A program made the translations under genes and the position numbers. From Hysterangium stoloniferum (lineage: Eukaryota; Basidiomycota; Agaricomycetes; Hysterangiales; Hysterangiaceae): a stretch of DNA of 64,000 nt. Location: the NCBI GenBank assembly GCA_015178975.1, contig WHVD01000029.1, positions 434,001-498,000 of the forward strand. The letters are read 5' to 3'. Positions within the stretch are counted from its first letter, which is position 1; every line of letters starts with the position of its first letter. The notes beneath the pieces were generated by a model. It saw nothing but the letters and a program-made list of their open reading frames with translations, did no database searches and was not told where the DNA came from. Of the stretch, positions 34,763 to 45,830 are shown one piece after another.

Positions 34763-35468
34763 TATTTCCCATAAATCCTATTTTTAAAAGAAATTTCAAC
34801 TAACCTATTTCCCATAAATCCTCCTTTTTAAAAGTAATCCAAAAATCCTTTAAAATCCCATAATAAAGATTAAAAATTAATAAAGGGTAGCGGTGACATA
34901 TGCTTAGGGGCCCAGCCCCCAGTTAATCTTAATAGTTCTTTTACCCCAATAAATTATCCAAATTTCAGTTGTCTTCTTACTGTAATTATTCAGAAGGGCT
35001 GTAGCTATTACCATCCAACCTTTTCTATTTTCAGGATTTACCAATGTTTCAACTATCTTAGATCTTCAACAACAATAATATCTATTTAGCAAGTTAGAGA
35101 CTATATTTCTTTTAGTAAGCTAGGAACTGTATTTGAATTATTAATAGAATTTCTGAAAAGGGGGATATAGTTGAAACATTGGTAAATCCTGAAAATAGAA
35201 AAGGTTGGATGGTAATAGCTACAGCCCTTCTGAATAATTACAGTAAGAAGACAACTGAAATTTGGATAATTTATTGGGGTAAAAGAACTATTAAGATTAA
35301 CTGGGGGCTGGGCCCCTAAGCATATGTCACCGCTACTACCCTTTATTAATTTTTAATCTTTATTATGGGATTTTAAAGGATTTTTGGATTACTTTTAAAA
35401 AGGAGGATTTATGGGAAATACAGTAGGTTAGTTGAAATTTCTTTTAAAAATAGGATTTATGGGAAATA
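34763..35468. repeat. Large hairpin: ~300-bp inverted repeat
   Basis: Arms 34763-35056 and 35167-35468 are inverted copies with few differences around a 110-bp loop. Each arm contains TATTTCCCATAAATCC twice at its outer end and GGGGCCCAGCCCC in the middle. The hairpin fills the space between two convergent gene sets: the plus ORF stops at 34739 and the minus ORF stops at 35468-35470. It could be a foldback MITE, a bidirectional terminator or a replication structure; the sequence alone does not decide. Confidence 0.92.
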
Positions 35469-35469
35469 A

Positions 35470-35808
35470 TTAGGGTTCTATTAAATAAATTTTAGGATCC
35501 CCAGTTATTCCAAGATCTCTTTTTATTTCTTCAAATCTAGGTGGAAATTTTGATAAGACCTCTTGAACATTTATTTCTTCTTTATGATATAAAGTTTCAT
35601 AAAGACATAGAATAAAGACATCAGTTTCACCTTTAGGTCTATCCTCTTGTTTTTCAAGTCTGAAATTTAGTACAGGACAACCACTTCTCCTTATCAAATT
35701 TTTGATGGATCCTGTGTATCCATCCTCAGTACTTATGCCATGTCTTCTACACTGTTCTAAGATCTTTCCTTCCCTAACTTTATATCCTAGTACTTTGGGG
35801 AAGTTCAT
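35470..35808 (-). CDS. 112-aa element protein, unknown
   Basis: The open frame MNFPKVLGYKVREGKILEQ...YLIEP is followed by a stop that touches the right arm of the hairpin. It lies 26 bases downstream of the stop of the PD-(D/E)XK-like ORF on the same strand. Open sequence in this frame extends upstream without an ATG into the end of that ORF, so the two may be joined by a small intron or frameshift. No domain is recognised. Confidence 0.5.
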   Translation of the reverse strand: MNFPKVLGYKVREGKILEQCRRHGISTEDGYTGSIKNLIRRSGCPVLNFRLEKQEDRPKGETDVFILCLYETLYHKEEINVQEVLSKFPPRFEEIKRDLGITGDPKIYLIEP

Positions 35809-35834
35809 ATTACCTAATCTCTCTCTATATATCT

Positions 35835-36458
35835 TTAAAAGTTCATTTTGGAATAATATTCTTTCATCTCTTTTACAAGAAGGTCAAAAGACTTCTTATC
35901 CATGATATCAAGTATTTTAGATTTATATGCTATTTCAAATACTTCTTCCTCTTCTTCATCACTAGGAATATAGCTTTTATTACCCCAAGAATTTTTAGGC
36001 TTGTGACTATTTGAAGTATTTTTTCTTATAAACTTGTACCATTTCCAGGTTCTACCAGAGGAAGCTACTCCAAAGATTCCTTTATAGCTTTTATCTAGGA
36101 AGATTATTCTTATATATTCTTTAAGTTGGTCACAGGCTACCTCTAATTCTTTCATCAATGTAACTTTATCAGTTCTCTTATTTTCTACTATCAGGTACTT
36201 ACGTTCATGTATTTTGTCTTGTAAATCTTTTTTATAATGAGTTACAACAAAATCTGGTATCATAATCTTAGATATATCTACTTCATCCCTATCTACTGTA
36301 TCATATTGTATGGTTAATTGTGGAGTAATTACAAATTGTGCTTGAAATAATATTCCTAATATAATACTCCATGGTGCATACCAGAAGCATTCTAGATTAC
36401 TTGGATTGATAGAAGCACTTTCAGCAGCACCCACAGATATCTTTAAGATTTGCTCCAT
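35835..36458 (-). CDS. PD-(D/E)XK nuclease-like protein
   Basis: The 207-aa frame contains IMIPDFVVTHYKKDLQDK (about residues 66-83), with KYLIVENKRTDK about eight residues later. An aspartate after hydrophobic-Pro and a V-E-x-K about 25 residues on form the core of the PD-(D/E)XK nuclease fold (D...ExK). A later ACDQLKEYIRIIF helix and FGVASSGRTWKWYKF strand match the usual order in restriction-like nucleases of fungal and transposon origin. Later come an acidic patch (DEEEEEVFE) and a lysine-rich C-terminus. It is divergent from the transposase gene, with about 98 bases between starts, so they may share a promoter. Function is inferred from the motif only. Confidence 0.6.
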   Translation of the reverse strand: MEQILKISVGAAESASINPSNLECFWYAPWSIILGILFQAQFVITPQLTIQYDTVDRDEVDISKIMIPDFVVTHYKKDLQDKIHERKYLIVENKRTDKVTLMKELEVACDQLKEYIRIIFLDKSYKGIFGVASSGRTWKWYKFIRKNTSNSHKPKNSWGNKSYIPSDEEEEEVFEIAYKSKILDIMDKKSFDLLVKEMKEYYSKMNF

Positions 36459-36556
36459 TAGGATTCATACATATAACTAATATACAGGAATTTTCAATAT
36501 TCTCTATTAAATTGAATATTTCTAAATCATTATAGCATTGTATACTAATCATATCA

Positions 36557-37912
36557 ATGTCTCCTCTAAATGAGGAGTTTAATAAGTTAATGGACCAACA
36601 ATGGAAGTTCCTTTATAAGGAATGGCCTCAGATCAAGCCATCCAAGTATCACAGGTCTGATATCAAACCTATTGATAAAATTAGTCACATTAAGGATCTT
36701 GTTCTTCAGAGACTTGGTATTATTCCAGTCTTTTTCTTCCTTGTTGTGGTCTTTGCCACCCAAGATTATCCTGGACCCTATAGAAATATGGAGAAAGGAC
36801 TTTTAATACTATATCAACTACTGCAAGGTTATTCCTTAAATCAAATGTCAGTCTTTATACCTAAAAGTAGTTATTATGATATTTTTAGAAAATTCTATGA
36901 AAGACAAGGTAATGATCTTGATAAAAGGATCTCAACTATGCTCATTTCTATGTTCTCAACTATTGATATATGTATTCATTCTGCACAGAAAAATCCTCCA
37001 TTGTTTAGACATGTAACATTAATGATAGATGGTCATGATACTAGAGCAGGTGTTATTGGTGAGAAGAGTGAAGATATGTATTCATATAAACTCAAGAAAT
37101 CTGGACTTCGGACACAAGTTTGTATTGATATAAATGGCATGGTTCTATTCACATCAAAGTCAGCACCCTGTAAAGATAATTCAGATGGAGTCATGTTTGT
37201 AAAGATGAAATTGGAAAAGTATATAGACAAACTAGATTGTATTGCTTTAGATGGGGGATATCCCTTACACCTTACAAAGATAACAAGTAATACAGAATTA
37301 GATATGATTAACTTCTGTATACCTATACGTAAATCAAAAGGTATAGAATTGTCAAAGGAAGAGAGTACCTTTAACAAAATGTTTGGTAGCTTCAGGTCTA
37401 AGATTGAAGCTACTTTTGGAGAGCTAGCTACCACATTTAAGAAGCTCAGTAATGAAGGAGGTGTTAGAGTTTCTGATGATGGGGTATTCACAACCCAGTT
37501 AAAGCTTGGATGTCTCTTATTAAATGTGAAGAAGTTTGTAATTTTAGGTGGTATTCAACCTCAACCTCATCACTCTTCATGGTTATCTTCAGAGTTTGAC
37601 TACTGGAAAGATGAAAATATTGAAACATATGAAAATCTCCCATCATTGACAGATAGTGGAAGCAATGCTCAGGAAATGCTCAAGCTTCAAAGAAATTTTC
37701 TGAGTATGGAGTTAGGTGATGATGAAGATATGGATGAGACAGATGAGGCATATGAAATTGAGGAAATAATAAACCATAGAGGAAAAGGAAAGTTCAGAGA
37801 GTACCTTGTAAAATGGAAGGGATATGAAGATGTAACTTGGCAAGGAGTGAGGAGTTTTGATACCACAGAGTGTATAGATGAATACTGGAAAAAGAAAGGA
37901 GAAGAAATTTGA
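36557..37912 (+). CDS. DDE_Tnp_4-type transposase with chromodomain
   Basis: The intact 451-aa frame appears to be an IS5/PIF-Harbinger-like DDE transposase. It shows LMIDGHDTRAG near residue 156 (first Asp), CIALDGGYP near 228 (second Asp, in the LxDGGY context) and FGSFRSKIEATFGELATTFK near 275 (catalytic Glu helix). The last ~60 residues, YEIEEIINHRGKGKFREYLV, then KWKGYEDVTW, are a chromodomain (the xYLVKWKGY-W core). A chromodomain could steer integration to marked chromatin, as in chromoviruses. The stop lies 14 bases before the repeat at 37926. The start ATG at 36557 leaves an ordinary N-terminus; no intron is needed. Confidence 0.85.
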   Translation: MSPLNEEFNKLMDQQWKFLYKEWPQIKPSKYHRSDIKPIDKISHIKDLVLQRLGIIPVFFFLVVVFATQDYPGPYRNMEKGLLILYQLLQGYSLNQMSVFIPKSSYYDIFRKFYERQGNDLDKRISTMLISMFSTIDICIHSAQKNPPLFRHVTLMIDGHDTRAGVIGEKSEDMYSYKLKKSGLRTQVCIDINGMVLFTSKSAPCKDNSDGVMFVKMKLEKYIDKLDCIALDGGYPLHLTKITSNTELDMINFCIPIRKSKGIELSKEESTFNKMFGSFRSKIEATFGELATTFKKLSNEGGVRVSDDGVFTTQLKLGCLLLNVKKFVILGGIQPQPHHSSWLSSEFDYWKDENIETYENLPSLTDSGSNAQEMLKLQRNFLSMELGDDEDMDETDEAYEIEEIINHRGKGKFREYLVKWKGYEDVTWQGVRSFDTTECIDEYWKKKGEEI

Positions 37913-37925
37913 TAAACTTCCAGTA

Positions 37926-38447
37926 GGAGGATATCTGAAAACTATTAAGTATACCAAATTCTAATATACTCTAAAGGTCATTGAAACATCTGGGATGTGA
38001 TTCAAACATAATTTGGTTTTTAAAACTTTCAAAAAGTTTTAAACTCTCTCATACATTACAAACTAATGAATCTTTCTGGACACGACTAGACAATAAAAAA
38101 AATTAGTAGTTTGAAACACTAATACTTTTAAAAAATAGATACCTTTAAATAGTTATTCCATGCATATGTATATCATTGGCACCTCTAAATACATATGTAT
38201 TACTTCAGAATAGATCTGTCAATCTAAACAGATTTCTACTTGATTCAACATACCCAGAATATATAGGAGGTTTTACTTAATAAAGACAACTGTGGTATGA
38301 AAAATTTCCAATAATATTTTACATATTTTACATGGAAATAACTTCATTACAACTTTTAAAAAACAAAATACTAATAAAAGTATTAGGAGGCATCTGTAAA
38401 AGGAAGGAAATTATATACAATGGAATTTGTTAAATAACTATGGGTTG
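37926..38447. repeat. Long terminal direct repeat, truncated copy
   Basis: This is the same sequence and orientation as 32145-32667, starting GGAGGATATCTGAAAAC and ending ACTATGGGTTG. It lacks the last ~150 bases. Those bases are found at 19468-19613, inverted. The cut point in this copy and the cut point at 19613 fall within about 10 bases of each other in the repeat. Confidence 0.85.
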
Positions 38448-41324
38448 ATATGTTGTGAACATGGTGTTGCATACAGCACATCCTTAGAGGTTCTTGACCC
38501 TGGAAGTACTGCTACTGCTGGTGACAATAATGCAACATCTGAATTGCCACAACCAAAATTAAACAACAACCCCTCAACCCACACCAAGTCAGCCAGGATG
38601 GTCAAATGGACATGACCAGTCAATTAAATTGTAGGAGGATTCACTGGCCATAATATTCCACCCAGTGGGGGGGAATGCATAATTTGCTGATGGCTTATTC
38701 TCCTCAAACAGGAGTAAGGTCTGGAGTGGCTTCACACTGGTCTAGTCTTTTCATCAGGAAAGTGGGAAGATCAGGAAGTCTCCCATCTATGTATATTGTC
38801 TAGAGCCATCTAGGAGAGCTAGCTAGCTCAGCCAGTGTAAGGCTGTTGGTATCAGCCTCATTCAGTTGGTAGCAGACAGGACAAAAGTATCATGTTTTTG
38901 GTGGTGCTTATGTTTTTAGACTGATGCATGTGTAGCTAATATATAGAATGCAGAACTATTGAATGATCATGTCAGTGGAAATTGAGAAGAGGAACGAGGG
39001 TACTAGATTGTGGTGGTCAAGAAAAGAGGAGAAGAGAATTGAGATCTTGATCTGGGTCAACCAGGAGGAGGACCACTAGGAGAGTGAGCTCTTTATTGAG
39101 TCCAATCATGGGTTGGGACTTGATCAGGAGAATAATGGGAGGACAGCCAGGGTGGCCAGTGGTCAGCACTGTGGCTCTGCATGCATACAAAGATGGCCAG
39201 GATTACAGCTAGACACACTACTTTCACAAGATCCCTATTTACTAGTCAGTATAAAAGCTTACTATAGATCTAATAATGGGTGTAGACATTCCCAAATCCC
39301 TGATATTAGCAGCCCTGATGTCTATAGCTATGCCAGATATACATGCAACCTCTGCCAGTACAGGACAATGTGAGTTGAAAAAAGACTGCCTCATATTGTT
39401 TGATAAATGAATTTTGAATGTGCCACATTTGTGAGACTGGTTTCAGGTGTGGAGATTACATGCATGGGTAATCATGGTGCTGAATAGAAAGGTGGGAGAC
39501 ATTAGTAGGTTGTGAGTTCCTGAAAGAACTCAGACAAATATCTATTTTATCCATTTTGGTGGGCAGCTGCTATGACCAGAGCAATAATTGCATATACTGG
39601 AGCACAATAGTGTCCCTGCCATACACCCCAACCTCCCTACAAATACTTTCCATCCCATTCTCTCACTTTCTATCCTTTGTATGGTGCTCTGTGCCAGAAG
39701 TAATAGTTGTCCTATTGATAGTAGTGGTGGTTTCTCTGGGTGTATTCATCTGTGTGGAGTTGTGTATGCTGGTGGGTACAACACCTGGAGCTGAGTGGTA
39801 AGATATTGCCTCATTACCAGCTAGATGCATTTCATAGGGAGAAAAGCCACTGTGTGCACCTGCATTGATAACAGGATCTGGGGCTGTATAGTTGGTATTG
39901 GCAGTAATGCTATTTTTCTGTAAATACTCATTGATTTAATTATACAAAGTTTTTGATCATGGAAACACTGTATAAAAAGAGGCATACTGTGTTTTGTATG
40001 TGTGTTGTTCTCCCATGAAATGGTGTAATTTCCAGTAATTATTTAAATTTTGATTTGCCACTGTCAATTAATACCTTGAAAAGATATAAGTATTGCATGG
40101 CAACAATCTAGTTGCTAATAACCACTTAGCAGTTTCCTGGGATGCTCTCTGTGGGATTCTACAGGGCCACTGTGTGACACAGTGGCAGTGCCAATTGATA
40201 CTCAGGTTCCAAGAAAAAAAGGACACAATTATTGAAATGAATTACTCTTATTTGTGGACAAAATCCGAGTCAACTCTACCATTTACCACAGTCGCAAGGG
40301 ACTTCCATTACGTCCGCCTGCACCATCCTAGTTAACTCCCCAACATATGAACTATTTTTAGGAAAACTGGTAATGAAACCGGGCATGAGATCACTGTCTA
40401 TCTTATATATTTCATTGGATTTTCTAGTATCATCATGAAGTTATCTGTTCTCAAAATGTACTGGTAATCGGTCCGAGTAGATAGAAGCAGATGGGAGTAA
40501 TTGACAGACGACAGTAGGATGGTTCGAAAGAATGGAATCAAGGAAAACATGGTGGAGTACCCACCCCCATCATGTGGTGGGTCGGAATGAATGCTCAGAT
40601 CCTTTTCTACCGTCACTATCGTGTACTGCCGTCTCTGTTCTTAGATGAATATACTCGAGTCCTACCAACGTTGGACTGAGACTCAGTGAGGCTGCAATTG
40701 ACGGCAGCCTTACAGTGAGAGATGAGATGGTACTGGATGTACATTCAAGTTGATAACAACTTTTCTTGGGGTCCTACTACTTTTTGACTATGGTAGCGGA
40801 CCTGACGTGCTAGTAAATGTTCGGGGACCGAATTTCACTGCAAGATCCCACCGTCATTAGCAAAACTAGGTATGATATATTTTATGACGACAAAGAAGTT
40901 TCAGAATGGGCAAAACTTTTTTAAGGCTTAGCGACCATTTCAACTTCTGTTTGGCTACGTAGGTTCAACCAAAATGAGGTCCCTGGGAGTAACACACCGG
41001 TGAGACTTATACAACTTCAGCCAACAAACCATGTAACAAGTTGGACATGGCGGGCAAAAGATACAAGAATAACCAAGATGGGGGGCACATCATACTCAAT
41101 AGTAAACTCCTGGGCTTGATAAGATACAGTGTAGATAAGCATCATGTTAAACAACATATCGATCGTAGCGTTCAGATACAACAAGGAGCACAAGAACTTA
41201 ACAAAATTGAACATTACCATCATCCTCAGCCGCCCTTAACTAGAACTATATAGGCCCAAGAAGTGTTAACGTCAGTAATCATCTCAATCACCCCAACGTG
41301 TCAGTCCGAGGCATACCAATCACC
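38448..41324. other. No gene recognised
   Basis: 38448-40230 is low in coding signal and resembles decayed retroelement sequence, with no motif I can name. 40230-41324 has a more host-like composition and leads into the 3' end of the GMC gene. All ORFs are short and overlap on several frames. Confidence 0.45.
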
Positions 41325-44105
41325 TCACGCCTCTGCTGCCGCTTTAATCAAATCTGCGGCCTTCTCGGCCATGGCGATTACCACGGCACATGGGTGTCCC
41401 GATACTTGCGTTGGGAAGGCGGACGCGTCCACAACGCGTAACCCATCAACACCGTGAACGCACAGCTTCGAATCAATAACACTGGATTTTTCGGATATTC
41501 CCATTCTGGCGGAGGATGTCTATGGGAGAAGAAATGATTGAGCGCAATAATAAATAAGTTAGCTTTTGGACATAGACGACGTACTGGATGGTAGGCCGGG
41601 GATGTATTTTTACAGATCCATTCACGTAGCTGTTCATCGGTAATCTAAAATGATGAGATGGTATGTTTGATAATATTATGGCATATTCACTTCGTCAGGG
41701 TCAGAAACATTCCCTGGCCATAAAAAGTTGTAAGATTTGCCAGGTAGAGGTGTCGATTCCACAATGGAGGCAAGAGGCTCAGTCTTGATTAGTTTCAGGA
41801 GAAGCCGTGTAGCACAGATGATGAGCTTCATGTCGTTCTCTGACGAGAAGAAGCTGCAGAGATTTAAACGTCAAGGTGACAAGGGACACTGAAACCCTCG
41901 GACCTACTTCGAGTGGATTATGGGCTTATCCCAGACACTGGTTGTTTTCAAAAAAACCCGACCTACACTCTCGGGTTTCAGCGCAAGTGCGCTCTGTGTA
42001 CAAGATGAAGTTTAATATCAAGTCTGTTAAGGAAACCTTACGATTGTCATGCCCTGCATATTTGCTGGAGCCGCTGAAAATCCGTTGTTGACCACTAAAA
42101 CTGGAACTAGAATGACGTCAGTGTGCCAGTTTTGGGAATGTAACTCGGGGAGAGTCATACACCACATGAATTCGATATCTGGTGACTTGAGACCCGAAGT
42201 CAAATCAGCGATTTGGATGTCTTGATCACCCTCGTTCTTGTTGGATTCAAAAGATATCCTATTATTAGATGAGAAAAGTATGATCACAATGTCAGCAAAA
42301 AATCGCGGTTGTGAACTTGTACATACGATGGATTATCGGACCTGAGGAACGCCCCTCCCTGGCAGGGTAAGCTTGTCAATGGGCCTTTATGTTTTAAAAG
42401 CCATTGAACCAATGCAAACACTCCGGGTAAGGGCTTTGCGAGGTAATCCCAGCTAAATGCTGCCTTGGTCCGTACACATAACGCTCCACACGATTGATGC
42501 TGGTCATGATGTATCAGAATGAGTCCGTTTAAGATTCAAAGGAAGAACGCTTGAAAGAAGACTGACGTCAAAGAGATTCTGGCCAACGGCAGGGAGATCC
42601 TTGATCACTTCAATTCCCTTTTCCTCTAAGTCTGCAGCCGGCCCGATCCCAGATAAAAGCAAGACTTGTGGGGTATTGAAAGCCCCAGCACAGATGATGA
42701 TTTCCTTCCTAGCATGAACACGGTACCGAGGCGAGTTGCGGGCCTGGGAGAATTCAACCCCGATGGCCCGAGGCCGTGAGATGGAGGTATTGGTGTCGAA
42801 TAATATCTTGTCGACACGTGACTTTACTATGATCGTGAGATTCCGTCTTGAGAGGACATCAGGAGTAAGATATGCAGTTGCAGAAGAGCTTCCTAAAAAG
42901 ATTTTTAATACAACAGCTTGGGAAAGAAATTATAGGGCGACGTACGACGGCCTTTTGTATCAATGAAAGCGGTGAAAGAGCTGGCACCCAGGGTTCCATT
43001 TGGCGTGTTCAAGTCTCTGTACAAAAAAAATATAATCTCGAGTCTGAGTTCTGCTATTACTGCTTACGGGCTCCACGGAATGCCTAATACTGCGCAGGCT
43101 TCCATAATAACATGGTGTAGAGGCTATATAATTCTGGAATCAGATAACAACTTGCAATCAGACCAAAATATCTAAAACCATACGGCGACATCCGGTTCGC
43201 TTGTTTTCCAAGGGCCATTAAAACCATGATCTTTCAGCTTTACGTCGGGTTTTGAGGCGCTGGCGGCATATCCTTCAGACTTCATGAAATAGCTACAATC
43301 ACATAATCTGTCAGAGTTTGGCATCAATGATATACACGACACGCACGGATGAAGTTCATCATAACTCCAACCTTCTGCACCATTTGCAGCCCACGAATTA
43401 AAATCTGTAAAGTAATCTCAGACGATGCGGGGTAAAACGTTGGTAAATGAATGAATTATGCAGTACAACCTTGGGGGGAGCAACGGTGGTAAATACACGC
43501 GTTGAGCGAACTTGATGATGGTTAATATGGTCTATATTCACAGCGTGAAGGTCGTAACGCATAACGCAAGACATACCTGGTTCCTCCAAGTATCTTTCCT
43601 CGGGGCATATAAACTTGACGATTATTCAGATTTTCTTGCGGACTGTTACTTCCATATTAGACGGGGTGACTTATTGTGACGCACGCTAACGAACGCACGC
43701 TGAATAATATTCCCAATCAGCCTTTGTTTTCAGCAATTTAGCAAACCCCATAGGAAATTTCGTAAAGAATGTTCGTTTGTGACTGTGTGCAGGTCAGATA
43801 TTATTTATGTTTGTCATTTTCAGGCATTAAACGCAAAGTTCACCTCTGTCCTGCCTCCACAAGAAGTACCGTCGCATTTGGGTTTTCGGATAAACGTGAT
43901 GCCAAAACGCATCCAGCAGTTCCTTAACAAACGAATGAGCGGGATAAATTATTTCTATGCCCAACAACAACTGACCACCTCCTACAATCACATAGTCGTA
44001 AGTCTTCCACTGGGATGGTGCTCGATAAGAGTCCTTTGGATCGCTTCGAGTGCCAACCAGGGAAGGATCAGAGCCAATAGCGTTCTTTGACAAGGTGATA
44101 CCCAT
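41325..44105 (-). CDS. GMC oxidoreductase, right copy
   Basis: This FAD-dependent oxidoreductase (aryl-alcohol oxidase/choline dehydrogenase family) starts with ATG at 44105 and ends with TGA at 41325-41327. It is split by about a dozen or more introns, mostly 50-65 bp. Conserved blocks in order are YDYVIVGGG|TAGCVLASRLSE, ADWEYYSA, GKILGGTSS, PDLNTPNGTLGASSFTAF, GAFNTPQVLLLSGIGPA, SPAYHPTSSARMG (first active-site His) and VDASAFPTQVSGHPCAVVIA (second His). The first intron splits the Gly-rich FAD motif. The likely role is extracellular or secondary-metabolite alcohol oxidation; the substrate is unknown and no obvious signal peptide is present. It is divergent from the membrane/repeat gene. 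I did not verify every exon in this copy, so a frame lesion cannot be excluded. Confidence 0.82.
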
Positions 44106-45830
44106 GGTATTTCGATGTCGAAGGTATCAAAACACTAACCACTAGCAAGCACTTTATAGTCAGTACTAATCATCTTCCCACACCAGCATCGCACTTCGAG
44201 GGATCGATCTTCGCCAAATTTCAAATAGCGAACTGGCCTGTACAGGGACTAGTGCGCCTCGCCCTGGCGCAGTAGGGAGGTGTTCAGCGGGTTATGAGAT
44301 GGGCTTACATAAGAAGGCCAAGTGCAATCGAGTGATTACGCCTATAGAATCAATGGGAGGCTATGGAAAGCCACATCGAGCGAAGAATTGAGTTTCATGA
44401 AGAATGGCTCGATCAGGGTCAACACCAGACTCAACATTCCTTACTACTAGTCCTTCTTAGTAAAAGATAATGAATAAATGGACCGTCTACACAAGGATAT
44501 GATTTCATAAGGCTGAAGTTGGACTGTTCGGCAGGTAGGATCTGAATTAGTAAGTTACCCGCTTGTGCTCGGGAAATAGTCATTGGCTTGCATAATCACG
44601 TGATGGAACGCGTCTGATGTTTGTCTATCATCCTTCCTGGTCGCCTGAAACAGGGTGTGTTTCAAATTCTGTCACAGAATGTCTGCCGTCGTTCAAAGGT
44701 AGCACACCTCAAATGATGTCTGTCCGATGGAGGGAAATTAATCGCCAACTGTGTGTCAACAAAGTCACCCCGTTTGTATCGGATAGCCATACATCCTATT
44801 ACTTTACAATATTATTTATGCATATGTGACAGGAGTGGAGCGCAATCTCTGCTTGCGATACCGTTGCGGCTGTTGTGGTCAGTTGCTGTGTTAAATTCGG
44901 GATTCGGGACGGGTTGACCGATGAGTGATGTCTTTTGTGACGCTGGAGGAATGCTGGATAGGTCTCTTAAAGTGCCAGCCTCTGAGGTGGGTACCAATTA
45001 GTTAGTAAGCTATGGCCCTATTATCACCCAGCCACACAACGTTGTCCCTTATCGCCCTCCATAATCTTACCGTTGACTCCGCTGCTCCTTTACCTCAGAC
45101 TTTCAACAATTTCAACAACGTTTTGCCATATAAAGAATTTTCGTTATATACTTTTGGAATATCGCCTCGGAGTGGGACCCTCTGTAATTTCAGACGAGGA
45201 ATTCGCCACTTTGGTTTCCAGTCTGAAGCATATGGATGTAATGGATGATCTGATTGTATACCGTCAAACCAAGGGATGACTTGGGGTCACACAAGATAGG
45301 CACGAAGAGGGCATGTCGGCACTTTTTCTGTAATAGCGTTCATTGGAAACGCGATTCTCAATCTCCCTGTTGCTCTCGCTAGAGTCTCAAGCACGACGTG
45401 GGGCTGTCCGTGCATGCGAAAATGTAGCGAAGGCGTGACTTTGGAAATGCAAGCTCACCCCTCCCTTAATCGCGTGAACCTGACTGGAATAGACCCGTTA
45501 TTTATGAATGTGTCACATCAGGAAGACAATTAACAGTGAGAGGGAGTACGGGTACAAAGCAAACGGCGATCTTCTATACAACTTGTCAGGTATTCTCATA
45601 TGGTTGGTTGTCCACCCGTCAACGCTCCGTCGGACATCCGCCAGGCTTAATACCAATTCCCATTCGTGGATCCTTGACAGCAAACTATGCGGTGACTCAA
45701 TTGACCAACGCCACATTAGACGCCCGGGAAGATCGACTTATTGATTTGTCGGAGATCGTAGTCCACTCGCAACTCAACCTTGCTCTCAACCTCAACGACT
45801 AAAATTTTACAACATTCCAAAATCAACGCC
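44106..45830. promoter_or_regulatory. Divergent intergenic region, right arm
   Basis: This 1.7-kb region lies between the divergent GMC and membrane/repeat genes, so both promoters should lie here. It is conserved with 14165-15892. Plus-strand exon-like pieces (44617-44829, 45012-45280, 45508-45802) keep reading in several frames and include the segment FATLVSSLKHMDVMDDLIV. The region may therefore contain unmodelled exons rather than pure promoter. No specific factor site is claimed. Confidence 0.35.

Larger units (their letters stand above)
32820..37925. mobile_element. Multi-gene DDE element, gene block
   Basis: This AT-rich 5.1-kb block lies between repeats 32145-32819 and 37926-38447. 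Genes run left to right: a frameshifted ~510-aa ORF (+), a 103-aa ORF (+), a hairpin with ~300-bp arms, two minus ORFs (112 and 207 aa, the latter PD-(D/E)XK-like) and a 451-aa DDE transposase-chromodomain protein (+). The frames are mostly open, introns are not evident, and the TGA-for-arginine decay of the neighbouring retroelements is absent. Together with the repeats it forms a candidate transposon of about 6.45 kb whose family I cannot name. Confidence 0.7.

Noticed and set aside
32145..38447. LTR retrotransposon interpretation of the 32-38 kb element
   Set aside because: There is no gag, RT or RNase H inside; the repeat starts GGAGG rather than TG, and the enzyme is a DDE transposase of the cut-and-paste type.
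41017..41253. Small ORFs upstream of the GMC end
   Set aside because: Short, overlapping on both strands and without protein-like texture.
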